Below are positions 35,381 through 45,200 of a stretch of 64,000 nucleotides of DNA, one piece after another. The notes under the pieces were generated by a model, which saw only the letters and a list, made by a program, of their open reading frames with translations, searched no databases and was not told the origin of the DNA. The translations under genes and the position numbers were made by a program. Every line of letters starts with the position of its first letter. Within the stretch, counting starts at the first letter, position 1. Source of the DNA: Miltoncostaea oceani (GTDB lineage Bacteria > Actinomycetota > Thermoleophilia > Miltoncostaeales > Miltoncostaeaceae); NCBI RefSeq assembly GCF_018141545.1, contig NZ_CP064356.1, positions 558,001 through 622,000 on the forward strand, read 5' to 3'.

Positions 35381-36004
35381 CTACGAGACGATCTTCAGCG
35401 CGCTGGCGTACGTGCCGCCCACGCCGGGCTGGATCGCCATGTGCAGGTAGCCGGCGCCTTCGAGCTGGCGGGCGACGGCGAGCGGGCCGGCGTCGAGGAC
35501 GCGCAGCCCGGCGCTCTCGGCGAGCTCACGGACGACGGCCTTGGCCGCGTCGTCGTCGGACGCGACGAAGACGTCGAGCGGCTGGTCGGCGACCCGGCCC
35601 TCGAGGAGCGAGCCGGCGAAGGTGGTGTTGAACGCCTTCACGACCTTCGCGCCGGGCGCCTTCGCCGCGATCTCCTGTGCGGCGGACCCGGCCTCCACCG
35701 TCAACGGCGCGTAGGTCTGCGGGTCGACGGGGTTGGTGATGTCGACGACGGTCTTGCCGTCCAGCCGGCCGGCGTAGCGGCCGAGCACGTCGTCGAGCGC
35801 CTGGTACCAGACGGCGAGGACCACCACGTCGCCGGAGATCGGGTCGCCGACGGCACCGGAGCGGACGTCTCCGGAGAGCTCGTCGGCGAGGGCCCGGGAC
35901 TTGTCGGCGTCGGTGCCGAGCAGGGTGACGGCGTGGCCGCCGGCCAGTGCGCGGGTGGCGATCCCACGAGCCATGTTGCCGGTGCCGATGATCGTGATGT
36001 CCAT
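35381..36004 (-). CDS. NADPH-dependent F420 reductase-like protein
   Basis: 207 aa, ATG 36004, GAGGAG 10 nt upstream. Rossmann start MDITIIGTGNMARGIATRAL (GxGxxA), then VVVLAVWYQALDDVLGRY, KTVVDITNPVDPQTYAP, VVKAFNTTFAGSLLEGR and ESAGLRVLDAGPLAVARQLEG, as in NADP:F420 oxidoreductase-type proteins. Family members transfer hydride between NADPH and cofactor F420, but many homologues lack F420 activity, so the cofactor is uncertain. Confidence 0.85.
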   Translation of the reverse strand: MDITIIGTGNMARGIATRALAGGHAVTLLGTDADKSRALADELSGDVRSGAVGDPISGDVVVLAVWYQALDDVLGRYAGRLDGKTVVDITNPVDPQTYAPLTVEAGSAAQEIAAKAPGAKVVKAFNTTFAGSLLEGRVADQPLDVFVASDDDAAKAVVRELAESAGLRVLDAGPLAVARQLEGAGYLHMAIQPGVGGTYASALKIVS

Positions 36005-36303
36005 GGTGGCGTCTCCTCGGGGTGCGGTGTGCGGGTCGAACGGACCACCCGAGGATGGACCGGCCGGGCGCGTGCCGGTATGGGCGAGATGCGCCGACGC
36101 ATGGACCTCCTGGCGAGTGCCGAGCCCCCCCCCGGGCTCCCGTGCCAACGGGCGCGCCGGGTCGCGTGTCCGCCGGGAGCGGGACGCGGCACCGTGCCGG
36201 TCGCCGGAGGGTCCGAGGTCCGCGACCCAATGGGGCATCGCGCAGGCGGTCGTCAGCGCGTCGGGACGGAACGGTCGCCGATGGGCGGCCACGCTCGGAC
36301 GTG
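36005..36303. other. Intergenic stretch, no gene seen
   Basis: About 300 bp between two minus-strand genes. I see no coding sequence with a ribosome-binding site on either strand and no clear repeat, apart from a nine-C run near 36126. It must hold the promoter of the F420-reductase-like gene, but I cannot point to -10/-35 boxes. Confidence 0.4.
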
Positions 36304-36786
36304 TCAGCTGCAGTCGCCGTCGAATCCGGTGCGGGGGACGGAGACGCCGGGCTCCCCATGGACCATCACCCGGTCAGGTCCGAGCGCGGCGAGGTCGTCC
36401 GCCGACACCGCCGGTCCGTGCAGGGCCGTCCCGTCCTGCCCCTGCAACGTGCCGTCGATGATCCATACCGTGTCGCCCGTCGGCCCGGCGGCCGCGTCGC
36501 CACGCCACTCCGCGCCGGGATCCGCGGGGCGGAGGGTGCGCGGGGCCTCGTCCCCGACGGCCGTCCAGGCGCCGACCCGGGCGTTCTGCTCGTCGTCGGA
36601 CATGTCCGCGGTCCGTCCCTCCGCGATGCTCACCATGACCACCCCCTCGCGGCAGGCGGCCACCAGGACCTCCAGCCGCCCCGAGTCGTCGAGGGCGGCG
36701 CCGAGCCTGCCGACCCGCTCGGGGGGTTCCGCCAGGTTGCCGCAGCCGGCCATGACCAGCAGGACGACCACGCTCACGGTGCGCAT
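36304..36786 (-). CDS. Small lipoprotein, function unknown
   Basis: 160 aa, ATG 36786. Lipoprotein signal MRTVSVVVLLVMAGCGNLAE with lipobox VMAGC (Cys15). Mature part is soluble: RLEVLVAACREGVVMVSIAE, GPTGDTVWIIDGTLQGQDG, VSVPRTGFDGDCS with a final cysteine. No family recognised. It follows the nitrate operon by 40 bp on the same strand and might be its last gene. Confidence 0.65.
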   Translation of the reverse strand: MRTVSVVVLLVMAGCGNLAEPPERVGRLGAALDDSGRLEVLVAACREGVVMVSIAEGRTADMSDDEQNARVGAWTAVGDEAPRTLRPADPGAEWRGDAAAGPTGDTVWIIDGTLQGQDGTALHGPAVSADDLAALGPDRVMVHGEPGVSVPRTGFDGDCS

Positions 36787-36826
36787 GCCACAGGGTGTCA
36801 GACATCCCCGACATACGCGGCGGCGC

Positions 36827-37966
36827 TCAGGGAAGGGCGCTCATGTGCACGAGGGTCCCCGGATCCACCGTGCCTTCTCCCGGTTCGATCCATGCGAGGG
36901 CTCGTGCCCCCGCCAGGGACCCGAGCTGCGCCGAGCCCTGACGCGCGAGGGGACGCAGGCCCTCCGGGCCCTCGGAGCACCGCACGAAGGTCGTCGCCCG
37001 CGGGTGGCGCCGGCAGGGCGCGGCGAGCGCGGCGCGGCGCGACCAGTCCCCGCGCGCGCCGAGCAGGGGGCGGCCCAGCAGATGGAAGGCGACCACGGCG
37101 GCCGCGGGGTTACCGGGAAGGGCCAGGATCACGGTCGAACGGCAGACCGCCAGGCCGACGGGATGGCCGGGACGCATCGCGACGCCCCGGAAGGCCCATC
37201 GCGCCCCCAGGCGCATCAGCGCCCCGGCGACGTGGTCGTGATCGCCCACCGACACGCCGCCCACCGTCACGATGAGATCCGGCTCGCCCTCGAGCAGCGC
37301 CGAGAGGGCCGACGCGGTCACCCGCCGGTCGTCGCCGGCATGGACGTGCTCCCCGGCCACCGCGCCGGCGGCGCGGGCCTGGGCACCGAGGGCGGCCAGG
37401 TTCGACTCGGTCCGGTGGGCGTGCGGGACGCGTGCGCCGGGGGGCACGAGCTCGTCTCCGGTGGTCAGGACCGCGACCACGGGACGAACCCGGCAGAGCG
37501 CCCCGGCATGACCGGCGGCCGCCAGCACCGACAGCTCGTGTGCGGCGACCACCGTCCCGGCCTCGAGCAGTCTCTCGCCCGCGGCGAGGTCGTCTCCGCG
37601 CGGCCGGACATGGTCGCCGGCCGCCCCCCCGGCGTCGATGAGCAGGCGCCCGCCGATCTCGCGGCCGTCCTCCCGTCGCACCACGGCGTCGGCGCCGTCG
37701 GGGATCAGCGCTCCCGTCGAGATCCGGCACGCCTCGCCGGGGTGCAGCGACCGGGCGGGGCCGTGGCCCGCGGCGCTCTCGTCCGTGATCCGCCGCACCG
37801 ACCGCCCCCCGCCGGAGCGCACGGCCCAGCCGTCCATGGCCGAGGATGGCGCGGGCGGCAGGTCGTGCCGCGCCACGACGGCGGCGGCGAGGCACCGGCC
37901 GTGGACGTGTTCCAGCGGCACCCACTCCGTCGTACGGGCGGTCTCCAGCGAGCGCGCGCGGAGCAC
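36827..37966 (-). CDS. moeA: Molybdopterin molybdenumtransferase MoeA
   Basis: About 379 aa. Start uncertain: GTG 37966 is the first likely codon after the narK stop, without a strong ribosome-binding site. Motifs: VPLEHVHGRCLAAAVVARHDLPPAPSSAMDGWAVR, ISTGALIPDGADAVVRRED, VVAVLTTGDELVPPG, ESNLAALGAQARAAGAV, TVGGVSVGDHDHVAGALMRLG, ILALPGNPAAAVVAFHLL. MoeA inserts molybdate into adenylylated molybdopterin. Its place after narK fits supply of Mo cofactor to NarG, and perhaps to the sulfite-oxidase-like fusion at 55159. Confidence 0.92.
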   Translation of the reverse strand: MLRARSLETARTTEWVPLEHVHGRCLAAAVVARHDLPPAPSSAMDGWAVRSGGGRSVRRITDESAAGHGPARSLHPGEACRISTGALIPDGADAVVRREDGREIGGRLLIDAGGAAGDHVRPRGDDLAAGERLLEAGTVVAAHELSVLAAAGHAGALCRVRPVVAVLTTGDELVPPGARVPHAHRTESNLAALGAQARAAGAVAGEHVHAGDDRRVTASALSALLEGEPDLIVTVGGVSVGDHDHVAGALMRLGARWAFRGVAMRPGHPVGLAVCRSTVILALPGNPAAAVVAFHLLGRPLLGARGDWSRRAALAAPCRRHPRATTFVRCSEGPEGLRPLARQGSAQLGSLAGARALAWIEPGEGTVDPGTLVHMSALP

Positions 37967-38040
37967 GGCGTCGCGTGCCGCCAGGCCCGGTCGTCCGCCG
38001 ACAGGGCTCCGCCGTGGACCAGGGCACTCGGCGGCGGCGC

Positions 38041-39252
38041 CTAGCGTGACGCCACCACGGACGCGTGGGTGGCCGCTCCGGCCCCCCGGCGTCCCATGAG
38101 GTACAGCACGACCAGGGCGACGACGGCGGTCAGGGCGAGGGCGGCGAAACCGAGCGCGTAGCCGCCGGTGGCCGACTTCACGAAGGCCATCAGGAGGGGT
38201 GGGAAGAAGCCCCCCAGCCCGCCGGCCGCCCCGACGACGCCGGTCACGGCGCCCACCGAGTCCGGGAAGTCGTGGGCGACGAGCTTGAAGACCGCACCGG
38301 TCCCGAGCCCGAAGGCCGCCGCCATGCTGAGGGCGAGAAACGTCAGCGGGACCATCTGGTCGTGGAGTGGCGCCAGCAGGGCGGCGAGCACCCCGGTGGC
38401 CGCGAACGAGACACGGAGGATGGTGTCGGCGCCGACGCGGTCGGCCAGCCACCCGCCGATCGGCCGGGCGATCACGGCCACGAGGGCGAAGCCCGCGGCC
38501 CGCGCCGCCGCGTCGGGCTTGTCGAGCTCGTGGACGCCGGTCAGCAGCTTCGGGAGGTAGGCGAACATCGCCACGAAGCCGCCGAACGCGAGGAAGTAGT
38601 AGAAGGTCGGCGCCCATGCGGCGGGCTGTTCGCGGAAGATCCGCAGGGAGGAGAACATCCCGCCTGTGGACGTCGGCCGTGCGACCGGGGCGTCACGGGC
38701 GAGCAGCCAGAAGACGACCGCCATCGCGCCCACCAGGACCATGGCGAACACGAATGGCGCGGAGACGCCCCAGCGGTCGGCGATGCGGGGGGCGGTGAGG
38801 CCGCCGAGCACGGTCCCGCCCATGCCGATGCCGTAGAGGCCGAGGGCCATCCCCTGACGCTCACGCGGGTACCAGCGGCTCACGAAGGGGACGCCGACGG
38901 CGAAGGAGGCTCCGGCGAAGCCGAGGAAGAACCCGAAGAGGACGACGGCCGAGAAGGAGTCGTGCCACACGGCGAGCGCCGCCAGGGGCAGCGATGTGAA
39001 GGCCAGGAGCGCGGTGAACACGCGGCGCCCGCCGTACCGGTCGGTGAGCAGGCCGAGCGGTATGCGCATGAGCGATCCCATGAGGACCGGCACCGAGATC
39101 AGGACCGCGAGCTGGACCTCCGAGAGGCCGAGCAGGTCCTGCAGGTCGGGTCCCAGGGGGCCCATCATGCTCCACGCGTAGAACGAGACCGTGAACGCGA
39201 GGGTCGCCAGGACGAGCGCCCTGGTGTTCCCCCGGGGCTCGAAGGTGGACAC
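38041..39252 (-). CDS. narK: Nitrate/nitrite transporter (NarK-like MFS)
   Basis: 403 aa, GTG 39252 with AAGGGGGG 5 nt upstream. Twelve membrane helices of the NNP family: LAFTVSFYAWSMMGPLGPDLQDLLGL, VLMGSLMRIPLGLLTDRYGGRRVF, FFLGFAGASFAVGVPFVSRWYP, GMALGLYGIGMGGTVLGGLTAPRIADRWG and the second nitrate signature GAVTGVVGAAGGLGGFFPPLL. The conserved Arg residues of helices 2 and 8 (SLMRIP; VIARPIGGWLADR) are present. Imports nitrate and/or exports nitrite for the NarGHI enzyme encoded just upstream. Confidence 0.92.
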   Translation of the reverse strand: MSTFEPRGNTRALVLATLAFTVSFYAWSMMGPLGPDLQDLLGLSEVQLAVLISVPVLMGSLMRIPLGLLTDRYGGRRVFTALLAFTSLPLAALAVWHDSFSAVVLFGFFLGFAGASFAVGVPFVSRWYPRERQGMALGLYGIGMGGTVLGGLTAPRIADRWGVSAPFVFAMVLVGAMAVVFWLLARDAPVARPTSTGGMFSSLRIFREQPAAWAPTFYYFLAFGGFVAMFAYLPKLLTGVHELDKPDAAARAAGFALVAVIARPIGGWLADRVGADTILRVSFAATGVLAALLAPLHDQMVPLTFLALSMAAAFGLGTGAVFKLVAHDFPDSVGAVTGVVGAAGGLGGFFPPLLMAFVKSATGGYALGFAALALTAVVALVVLYLMGRRGAGAATHASVVASR

Positions 39253-39266
39253 GACAACCCCCCTTT

Positions 39267-39992
39267 TCAGGCTGTGGTGCGCGGCCGTGCGCGCTCGTCG
39301 GCGAGCGCGGTGGGCCGGCGGGAGCGGTACAGGATGTTGCTGCGGCCGAGATAGCCGAACGGGATGCTCCACGCGTGCACGAGCCGGCTGAAGGGCCAGA
39401 GCGCGTAGAGGAGCCAGGCCGCGACGACGTGGATGCGGTAGACGAGGGGCGCGCCGGCGATGAGCGACGTGTCGGGGTCGAGGGTGAACAGCCCGCGGAA
39501 CCACGGGGCCACCGTCTCGCGATAGTCGTAGCCGCCGAGCAGCAGGTTCTCGCCCACCGTCGCGTACATGCCCGTGACGAGCATCACGCCGAGCAGCAGG
39601 TAGGTGGCGCGGTCGGTGGGTGTCGTGGTGGCGCGCACCCGCGCGTCGGTCTCGCGGCGCGCGAGCAGCAGCACGAAGCCCGCCAGCATCGTCAGGCCCG
39701 CGAGGGTGCCGGCGGTCACCGAGACCACGTGGTACATGTGCTCGGACACCCCGGCCCGCTCGGTCAGGGACGCCGGCACCAGCACCCCGAGCACGTGACC
39801 GCCGAGGACCGCGAACAGCCCGAGGTGGAAGAGCAGGATCGCCGGCCGCAGCCGACGGCTCTCCAGGATCTGGGTCGAGCGCGTGGTCCAGCCGAACTGG
39901 TCGTGCCGGTAGCGCCACACGTGCCCGACGACGAAGACCGTCATCGCCACGTAGGGGAGGACGATCCACAGGAGGAGCTCGACCGGCCTCAT
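39267..39992 (-). CDS. narI: Respiratory nitrate reductase gamma subunit (cytochrome b)
   Basis: 241 aa, ATG 39992 overlapping the narJ stop (ATGA). Five membrane helices with heme-b histidines in FHLGLFAVLGGHVLG and VYRIHVVAAWLLYALWPFSRLVHAW; also VFVVGHVWRYRHDQFGW. It anchors NarGH to the membrane and takes electrons from quinol. The C-terminal segment after the last helix (RSNILYRSRRPTALADERAR) matches NarI tails. Confidence 0.95.
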   Translation of the reverse strand: MRPVELLLWIVLPYVAMTVFVVGHVWRYRHDQFGWTTRSTQILESRRLRPAILLFHLGLFAVLGGHVLGVLVPASLTERAGVSEHMYHVVSVTAGTLAGLTMLAGFVLLLARRETDARVRATTTPTDRATYLLLGVMLVTGMYATVGENLLLGGYDYRETVAPWFRGLFTLDPDTSLIAGAPLVYRIHVVAAWLLYALWPFSRLVHAWSIPFGYLGRSNILYRSRRPTALADERARPRTTA

Positions 39993-40633
39993 CGCGTGCC
40001 TCCGGCGGGTCCGCAGGGCGCGGTCGCGCGCACGGGGTCGGGCATGACCTCGGGCGGCGCGAAGGGTTCGAGTCCGACGGTCTCGCCGGGCGGGCCCTCG
40101 CGGGCGAGACGACGCAACTCGGCGACCTCGTCCTCCGCGAGGGGCGGGAGCAGCCGGCAGAGGGCGCCGATGAGGCCGGCCCAGGGGCTCTCGGCGCGCT
40201 CGAGCGACAGGCGGATGAGCTCGATGACCGGGCGGAAGCCCGCGAGCAGCTCACCGCCGCCGCCCGGTTCGAGCGCGGCGAACTCCACCACCACCGGCAG
40301 GTGGTCCGGGAGCTCGGGGCCCTCCAGCTCGAGCCCGGCTGCGTCATAGCGACGGCGCAGGTCGAGCAGGGCGAGGCCGCGCTGGCGGCGGTCGCCGTGG
40401 GTGTAGTAGGTGAGGTCGAGCGCGGTGCGACGCGAGAAGTCGAAGGTCTCGACGTAGGAGCGGCGCAGGTCGTCCGCGGGCTCGGCAGCCCACCAGGCGA
40501 GGAAGTCGCGGAGCGCCGCGACGCCCGGGGAGTCCGGCAGGGCGCGGGCCGCGGCGGCGACCTCGCCACGGCTCGCGACCAGCGTGGGATCCGGGTGCTG
40601 CAGTGCGATCGCGATGAGGGCGAGGGGCTCCAT
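39989..40633 (-). CDS. narJ: Nitrate reductase assembly chaperone NarJ
   Basis: 214 aa; ATG 40633 shares a base with the narH stop (TGATG). All-helical NarJ/TorD fold: LALIAIALQHPDPTLVASRG, YVETFDFSRRTALDLTYYTHGDRRQRGLALLDLRRRY, ELPDHLPVVVEFAALEPGG. It is a private chaperone that helps put Mo cofactor and the FS0 cluster into NarG before membrane attachment. Confidence 0.93.
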   Translation of the reverse strand: MEPLALIAIALQHPDPTLVASRGEVAAAARALPDSPGVAALRDFLAWWAAEPADDLRRSYVETFDFSRRTALDLTYYTHGDRRQRGLALLDLRRRYDAAGLELEGPELPDHLPVVVEFAALEPGGGGELLAGFRPVIELIRLSLERAESPWAGLIGALCRLLPPLAEDEVAELRRLAREGPPGETVGLEPFAPPEVMPDPVRATAPCGPAGGTR

Positions 40634-42267
40634 CACGCCCCCGGGGCCGGGACGGGCGCGTCGCCGCCGCATCCGCATTCGCGGCTCCCGCACCCGCTCG
40701 ACGGCGACGACGCGGCGCGGGCGACGGGGTCGGATGCCGGCGAGGGCGCCGTGACGTGGAAGGCCTCGCCCGCCGCCTCCTCCCGCGTGGCCCGTCCGTT
40801 GGCGCCGCAGCCACCGGGCCCGCCCGCGAAGTCCAGGCCACAGGCGCCCTGCTGGGCGGACAGGGCCCCGGCGAGCTCGGCATGGGCGCTCGGGATGACG
40901 AAGCGCTCGTCGTACTTGGCCAGGGCCAGCAGCCGGTACATGTCCTCCATGTCCCCGACCTCCATGCCCACCGAGGCGGCCACCGACGGATCGGCCTCCC
41001 CGCCGAGGGACAGCTCGCGCATGTACCGCCGCATCGCCGCGAGCTGCTTGAGGACCCGCCGGACGACCTCGTCGTCGCCGGCGGCGAGCAGGTTGGAGAG
41101 GTACCGCACCGGGATCCGCAGCCGGTCGATCGCCGGGAAGACGTCGTCCGGGTCGGCGGTGCTCCCCTCCCCTTCGATCATCCCCATCACCGGCGACAGC
41201 GGCGGCACGTACCAGACCATCGGCAGGGTCCGGTACTCCGGGTGGAGGGGCAGCGCCACCCGGTGGCGCATCGCCAGGGCGTACACCGGCGAGCGGCGGG
41301 CGGCGTCGATCCAGTCGGCCGGGATGCCGTCGGCCTCGGCGCGGCGGCGGACCTCGGGGTCCTCGGGGTCGAGGAAGACGTCGAGCTGCGCGTCGAGCAG
41401 GTCCCTTGGGTCCTCCACGGAGGCCGCGTGCTCCACGCGGTCGGCGTCGTACAGGACGACGCCGATGTAGCGGATCCGGCCCACGCAGGTCTCGGCGCAG
41501 ATCGTCGGCATCCCCGCCTCGATCCGCGGATAGCAGAGGGTGCACTTCTCGGCTTTACCGGTCTGCCAGTTGAAGTAGACCTTCTTGTAGGGGCAGTTGG
41601 AGACGCACATGCGCCACCCCCGGCACGCCTCCTGGTCGACGAGGACGATGCCGTCCTCCTCGCGCTTGTACATGGCGCCCGACGGGCACGAGGCGACGCA
41701 CGAGGGGTTGAGGCAGTGCTCGCAGATGCGTGGCAGGTACATCATGAAGACCCGCTCGTACTCCATCCGCACGGCGTCCTCTATGCCCCGCAGGTTGGGG
41801 TCCGCGGGGGCGTGCTCGGGGGCCCCGGCGAGGTCGTCCTCCCAGTTCGGCCCCCACTCGATCTCCATCGGCTCGCCGGTCAGGGCCGACACGGGCCGCG
41901 CGACCGGCTGGTGCTCGGAGGTCGGCGCCCGCGTCAGCGCGTCGTAGTCGAAGGTGAACGGCTCGTAGTAGTCGTCCAGCGACGGCAGGTCGGGGTTGAA
42001 GAAGATGTTGAACAGGCGCCGCGAGCGCGAGCCGCTCCTCAGCTCTAGGCGCCCTTTTCTCGAGAGCTCCCATCCGCCGTGCCAGGAGTCCTGGTCCTCC
42101 CAGCGTTTCGGGTATCCGACCCCGGGCTTCGTCTCGACGTCGTTGAACCACATGTACTCGGCGCCGTCGCGGTTCGTCCACACGTTCTTGCAGGTGACGC
42201 TGCACGTGTGGCACCCGATGCACTTGTCGAGGTTCATCACCATGCCGACCTGGGCCCGCACGCGCAT
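40633..42267 (-). CDS. narH: Nitrate reductase beta subunit (iron-sulfur)
   Basis: 544 aa, ATG 42267 sharing a base with the narG stop. Cluster ligands: CIGCHTCSVTC (Cys16,19,22,26), then CEHCLNPSCVASCP, CRGWRMCVSNCPYKKVYFNW (the Trp-containing site of the 3Fe-4S cluster) and CTLCYPRIEAGMPTICAETC. It passes electrons from NarI to NarG. Odd point: the last 65 residues form a Gly/Cys-rich tail with about seven extra cysteines (GGPGGCGANGR, then SGCGSRECGCGG), which is not usual for NarH and may bind metal or be a recent extension. Confidence 0.95.
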   Translation of the reverse strand: MRVRAQVGMVMNLDKCIGCHTCSVTCKNVWTNRDGAEYMWFNDVETKPGVGYPKRWEDQDSWHGGWELSRKGRLELRSGSRSRRLFNIFFNPDLPSLDDYYEPFTFDYDALTRAPTSEHQPVARPVSALTGEPMEIEWGPNWEDDLAGAPEHAPADPNLRGIEDAVRMEYERVFMMYLPRICEHCLNPSCVASCPSGAMYKREEDGIVLVDQEACRGWRMCVSNCPYKKVYFNWQTGKAEKCTLCYPRIEAGMPTICAETCVGRIRYIGVVLYDADRVEHAASVEDPRDLLDAQLDVFLDPEDPEVRRRAEADGIPADWIDAARRSPVYALAMRHRVALPLHPEYRTLPMVWYVPPLSPVMGMIEGEGSTADPDDVFPAIDRLRIPVRYLSNLLAAGDDEVVRRVLKQLAAMRRYMRELSLGGEADPSVAASVGMEVGDMEDMYRLLALAKYDERFVIPSAHAELAGALSAQQGACGLDFAGGPGGCGANGRATREEAAGEAFHVTAPSPASDPVARAASSPSSGCGSRECGCGGDAPVPAPGA

Positions 42268-45200
42268 CAGTACGCCACCTCCGACTGGCGACGGCGGATG
42301 ACCGTCAGCTCGTCGCGCTGTGATCCGGTGGGCCCGTAGTAGTTGAAGCCCCACGAGAGCTGCGCGTAGCCGCCGATCATGTGCGTCGGCTTGATCGTGA
42401 TCTTGGTGAGCGAGTTGTGCGTGCCGCCGCGGGTGCCCGACACCTCGGAAAGCGGCACGTTGATGTGACGGTCCTGGGCGTGGTACATGAGCGACGTCCC
42501 CTCGGGGATGCGGTGCGAGACGACCGCCCGGCAGGCCACCACCCCGTTGCGGTTGTAGGCCTCGATCCAGTCGTTGTCGCGGACGCCGATGCGGTCGGCG
42601 TCGAGCGGGCTCAGCCAGATGACCGGGCCGCCCCGGAACAGCGTCAGCATCTGCAGGTTGTCCTGATAGGTCGAATGGATCGACCACTTGGAGTGCGGCG
42701 TGAGGTAGCGCAGCGTGACCTCCGCGACCCCGTCGTCGATGCCCTGCTGGCCGAGGTGGCGCGCCAGGTTGAGCGGGGGGCGGTACGCCGGCAACCCCTC
42801 GCCGTACTCCCGCATCCAGGGGTGGTCGAGGTAGAAGTGCTGGCGTCCGGTGAGGGTGCGGAAGGGCACCTCGCGCTCGATGTTGATCGTGAAGGGGGAG
42901 TAGCGGCGCTCGCGGCTCTCCATCCCCGACCACTCTGCCGATGCGATCACCTTGCGGGGCTGGATCTGGGTGTCCTCAAAGGTGATCCGGGTCTCGGCGT
43001 GCTCGGTCGCGAGATCGGCGAGCCCGTTGCCGGTGCGCTTCTCCAGCGCGCGGAAGCTCTCGACCGCGAGCCGGCCGTTGGTGGTGCCCGACAGCGCCAG
43101 GATCGTCTCGCAGACCTGCTCGGCGCGCTCCATCCGGGGTCGTCCGTTGGCCGGTCCGCCGCGCACGCGGCCGTGACGGACAGCCAGTTCCTCCACCTCG
43201 CGGTCGGGCGTCCACGAGACACCCTTCCAGGCCGTGCCGGCGCTCTCGACGAGTGGGCCCAGCGCCGTCATGCGGGCGTGCAGGGCCGGGTAGTCGCGCA
43301 CCACCGGTATCAAGCGGGGCATCGTCTGCCCGGGGATCGGCTCGCACTCCCCGAGCTTCCAGTCGCGCACCGGCGCGCCGATCTGGGCGAGCTCGTCGGG
43401 GCTGTCGTGGAGCAGCGGCGCGGCGACCAGGTCGGTGCGCACCCCGAGGTGCCGTTCGGCCAGGCGCGAGAACGACTCGGCGAGGCGGACGAAGATGTCC
43501 CAGTCGGTGCGGGTCTCCCACGGCGGCCCGATGGCGGGGGAGAAGGCGTGGACGAACGGGTGCAGGTCCGTGCTCGAGATGTCGTGCTTCTCGTACCAGG
43601 TGGCGGCCGGAAGGACGACGTCCGAGTGCAGGCACGAGCCGTTCATCCGGAAGTCGAGGGTGACGAGCAGGTCGAGCTTCGCCTCGGCCGCCTCGTTGTG
43701 CCACACGACCTCCGCCGGCCGCAGCTCCGGCGGCGACTCCTCACCCCGGATCGCCGAGGTCGTGACGCCGAGCAGGTGCTTGAGGAAGTGCTCGTGCCCC
43801 TTACTGGACGATCCGAAGAGGTTGGATCGCCACAGGGTCAGGACCCGCGGGAAGTTCTCGGGCGCGCCCGGGTCCTCGGCGGCGAACCGGAGCGCGCCCG
43901 CCTTCAGCTCGCGCACGACGTAGTCCGCCGGCGTGATGCCCTCCGCCTCGGCGGCCGGCGTGATCTCGAGCGGGTTGCGGTCGAAGCTGGGGTACGCCGG
44001 GAGCCAGCCCATCCGCGCGGCCTTGGCGTAGAGGTCGGCGAAGTGGGCGCCGCGCATGGCGCCATCGCCGAGGGGCGAAGCGAGCTCGTCGGCCGCGAAG
44101 GCCTCGTAGCGGTACTGCTCGGTGGCCAGGTACCAGAAGGGCGTGGCCGCCTGGTGGCGCGGGGGCCGGTTCCAGTCGAGCGCGAATGCCACCTGCGAGA
44201 AGCCGGTGATCGGCCGCACCTTCTCCTGCCCGACGTAGTGCGCCCAGCCGCCCCCGTTGACCCCCTGGCAGCCGCAGAGCACGACCATGCTGAGCATCGC
44301 GCGGTAGATCAGGTCCGAGTGGTACCAGTGGTTCGTCCCGGCGCCCATCACGATCATGGAGCGGCCGTTCGTCCGCTCCGCGTTCCGGGCGAACTCGCGG
44401 GCGATGCGCGTCACGAGCCCGGCGTCCACGCCGGTGATCTCCTCCTGCCATGCGGGTGTGTACGGCTCCGGGTCGTCCAGGCCGTCCGGCCAGTCGCCCG
44501 GGAGTCCCTCACGGGCGACGCCGAGCTGGGCGGCCAGCAGGTCGAAGACCGTGGTCACGAGGTGGCCGCCGACGCGGCGCACCGGCACGCCCCGGCGCAT
44601 GACCGTGCCCCCCTCGGTGTCGCCCACGTCGAACCGCGGCAGGTCGACCGCGACCGACTCGCCCGTGTCGAGGAGGGTGATCGCCGGGACGACCCCCTGG
44701 AGGTCGAGGTTCCAGCGCCCGAGTCCCTCGTCGCCCCAGCGGAATCCGATCGATCCGTTCGGGACGGCAGGGCGGGCGGCGGTCGTGTCCCAGACGACCG
44801 TCTTCGCCTCGGCGTTCTCGCTCGTCTCCCCCAGGTCGGCGGCGGTGAGGAACGCGCCCGCGACGTGCGCCCCGTCGCGCTCGGTGAGCCGCACCAGGAA
44901 CGGCAGGTCCGTGAAGCGACGGGCGTAGTCGGCGAAGTACGGCGTCTCGCGCTCCACGTAGAACTCGCGGAGGATCACGTGGGTCATCGCCAGGGCCAGG
45001 GCGCCGTCGGTGCCCGGCTGGGCGGCCAGCCAGTGGTCGGCGAACTTGGTGTGGTCCGAGTAGTCGGGCGAGACCACGACGGTCTTCTGGCCCTTGTAGC
45101 GCGCCTCGGTCATGAAGTGCGCGTCCGGCGTGCGCGTCATGGGGATGTTGGAGCCCCACATCATCAGGTAGGTGGCGTTCCACCAGTCGGCCGACTCCGG

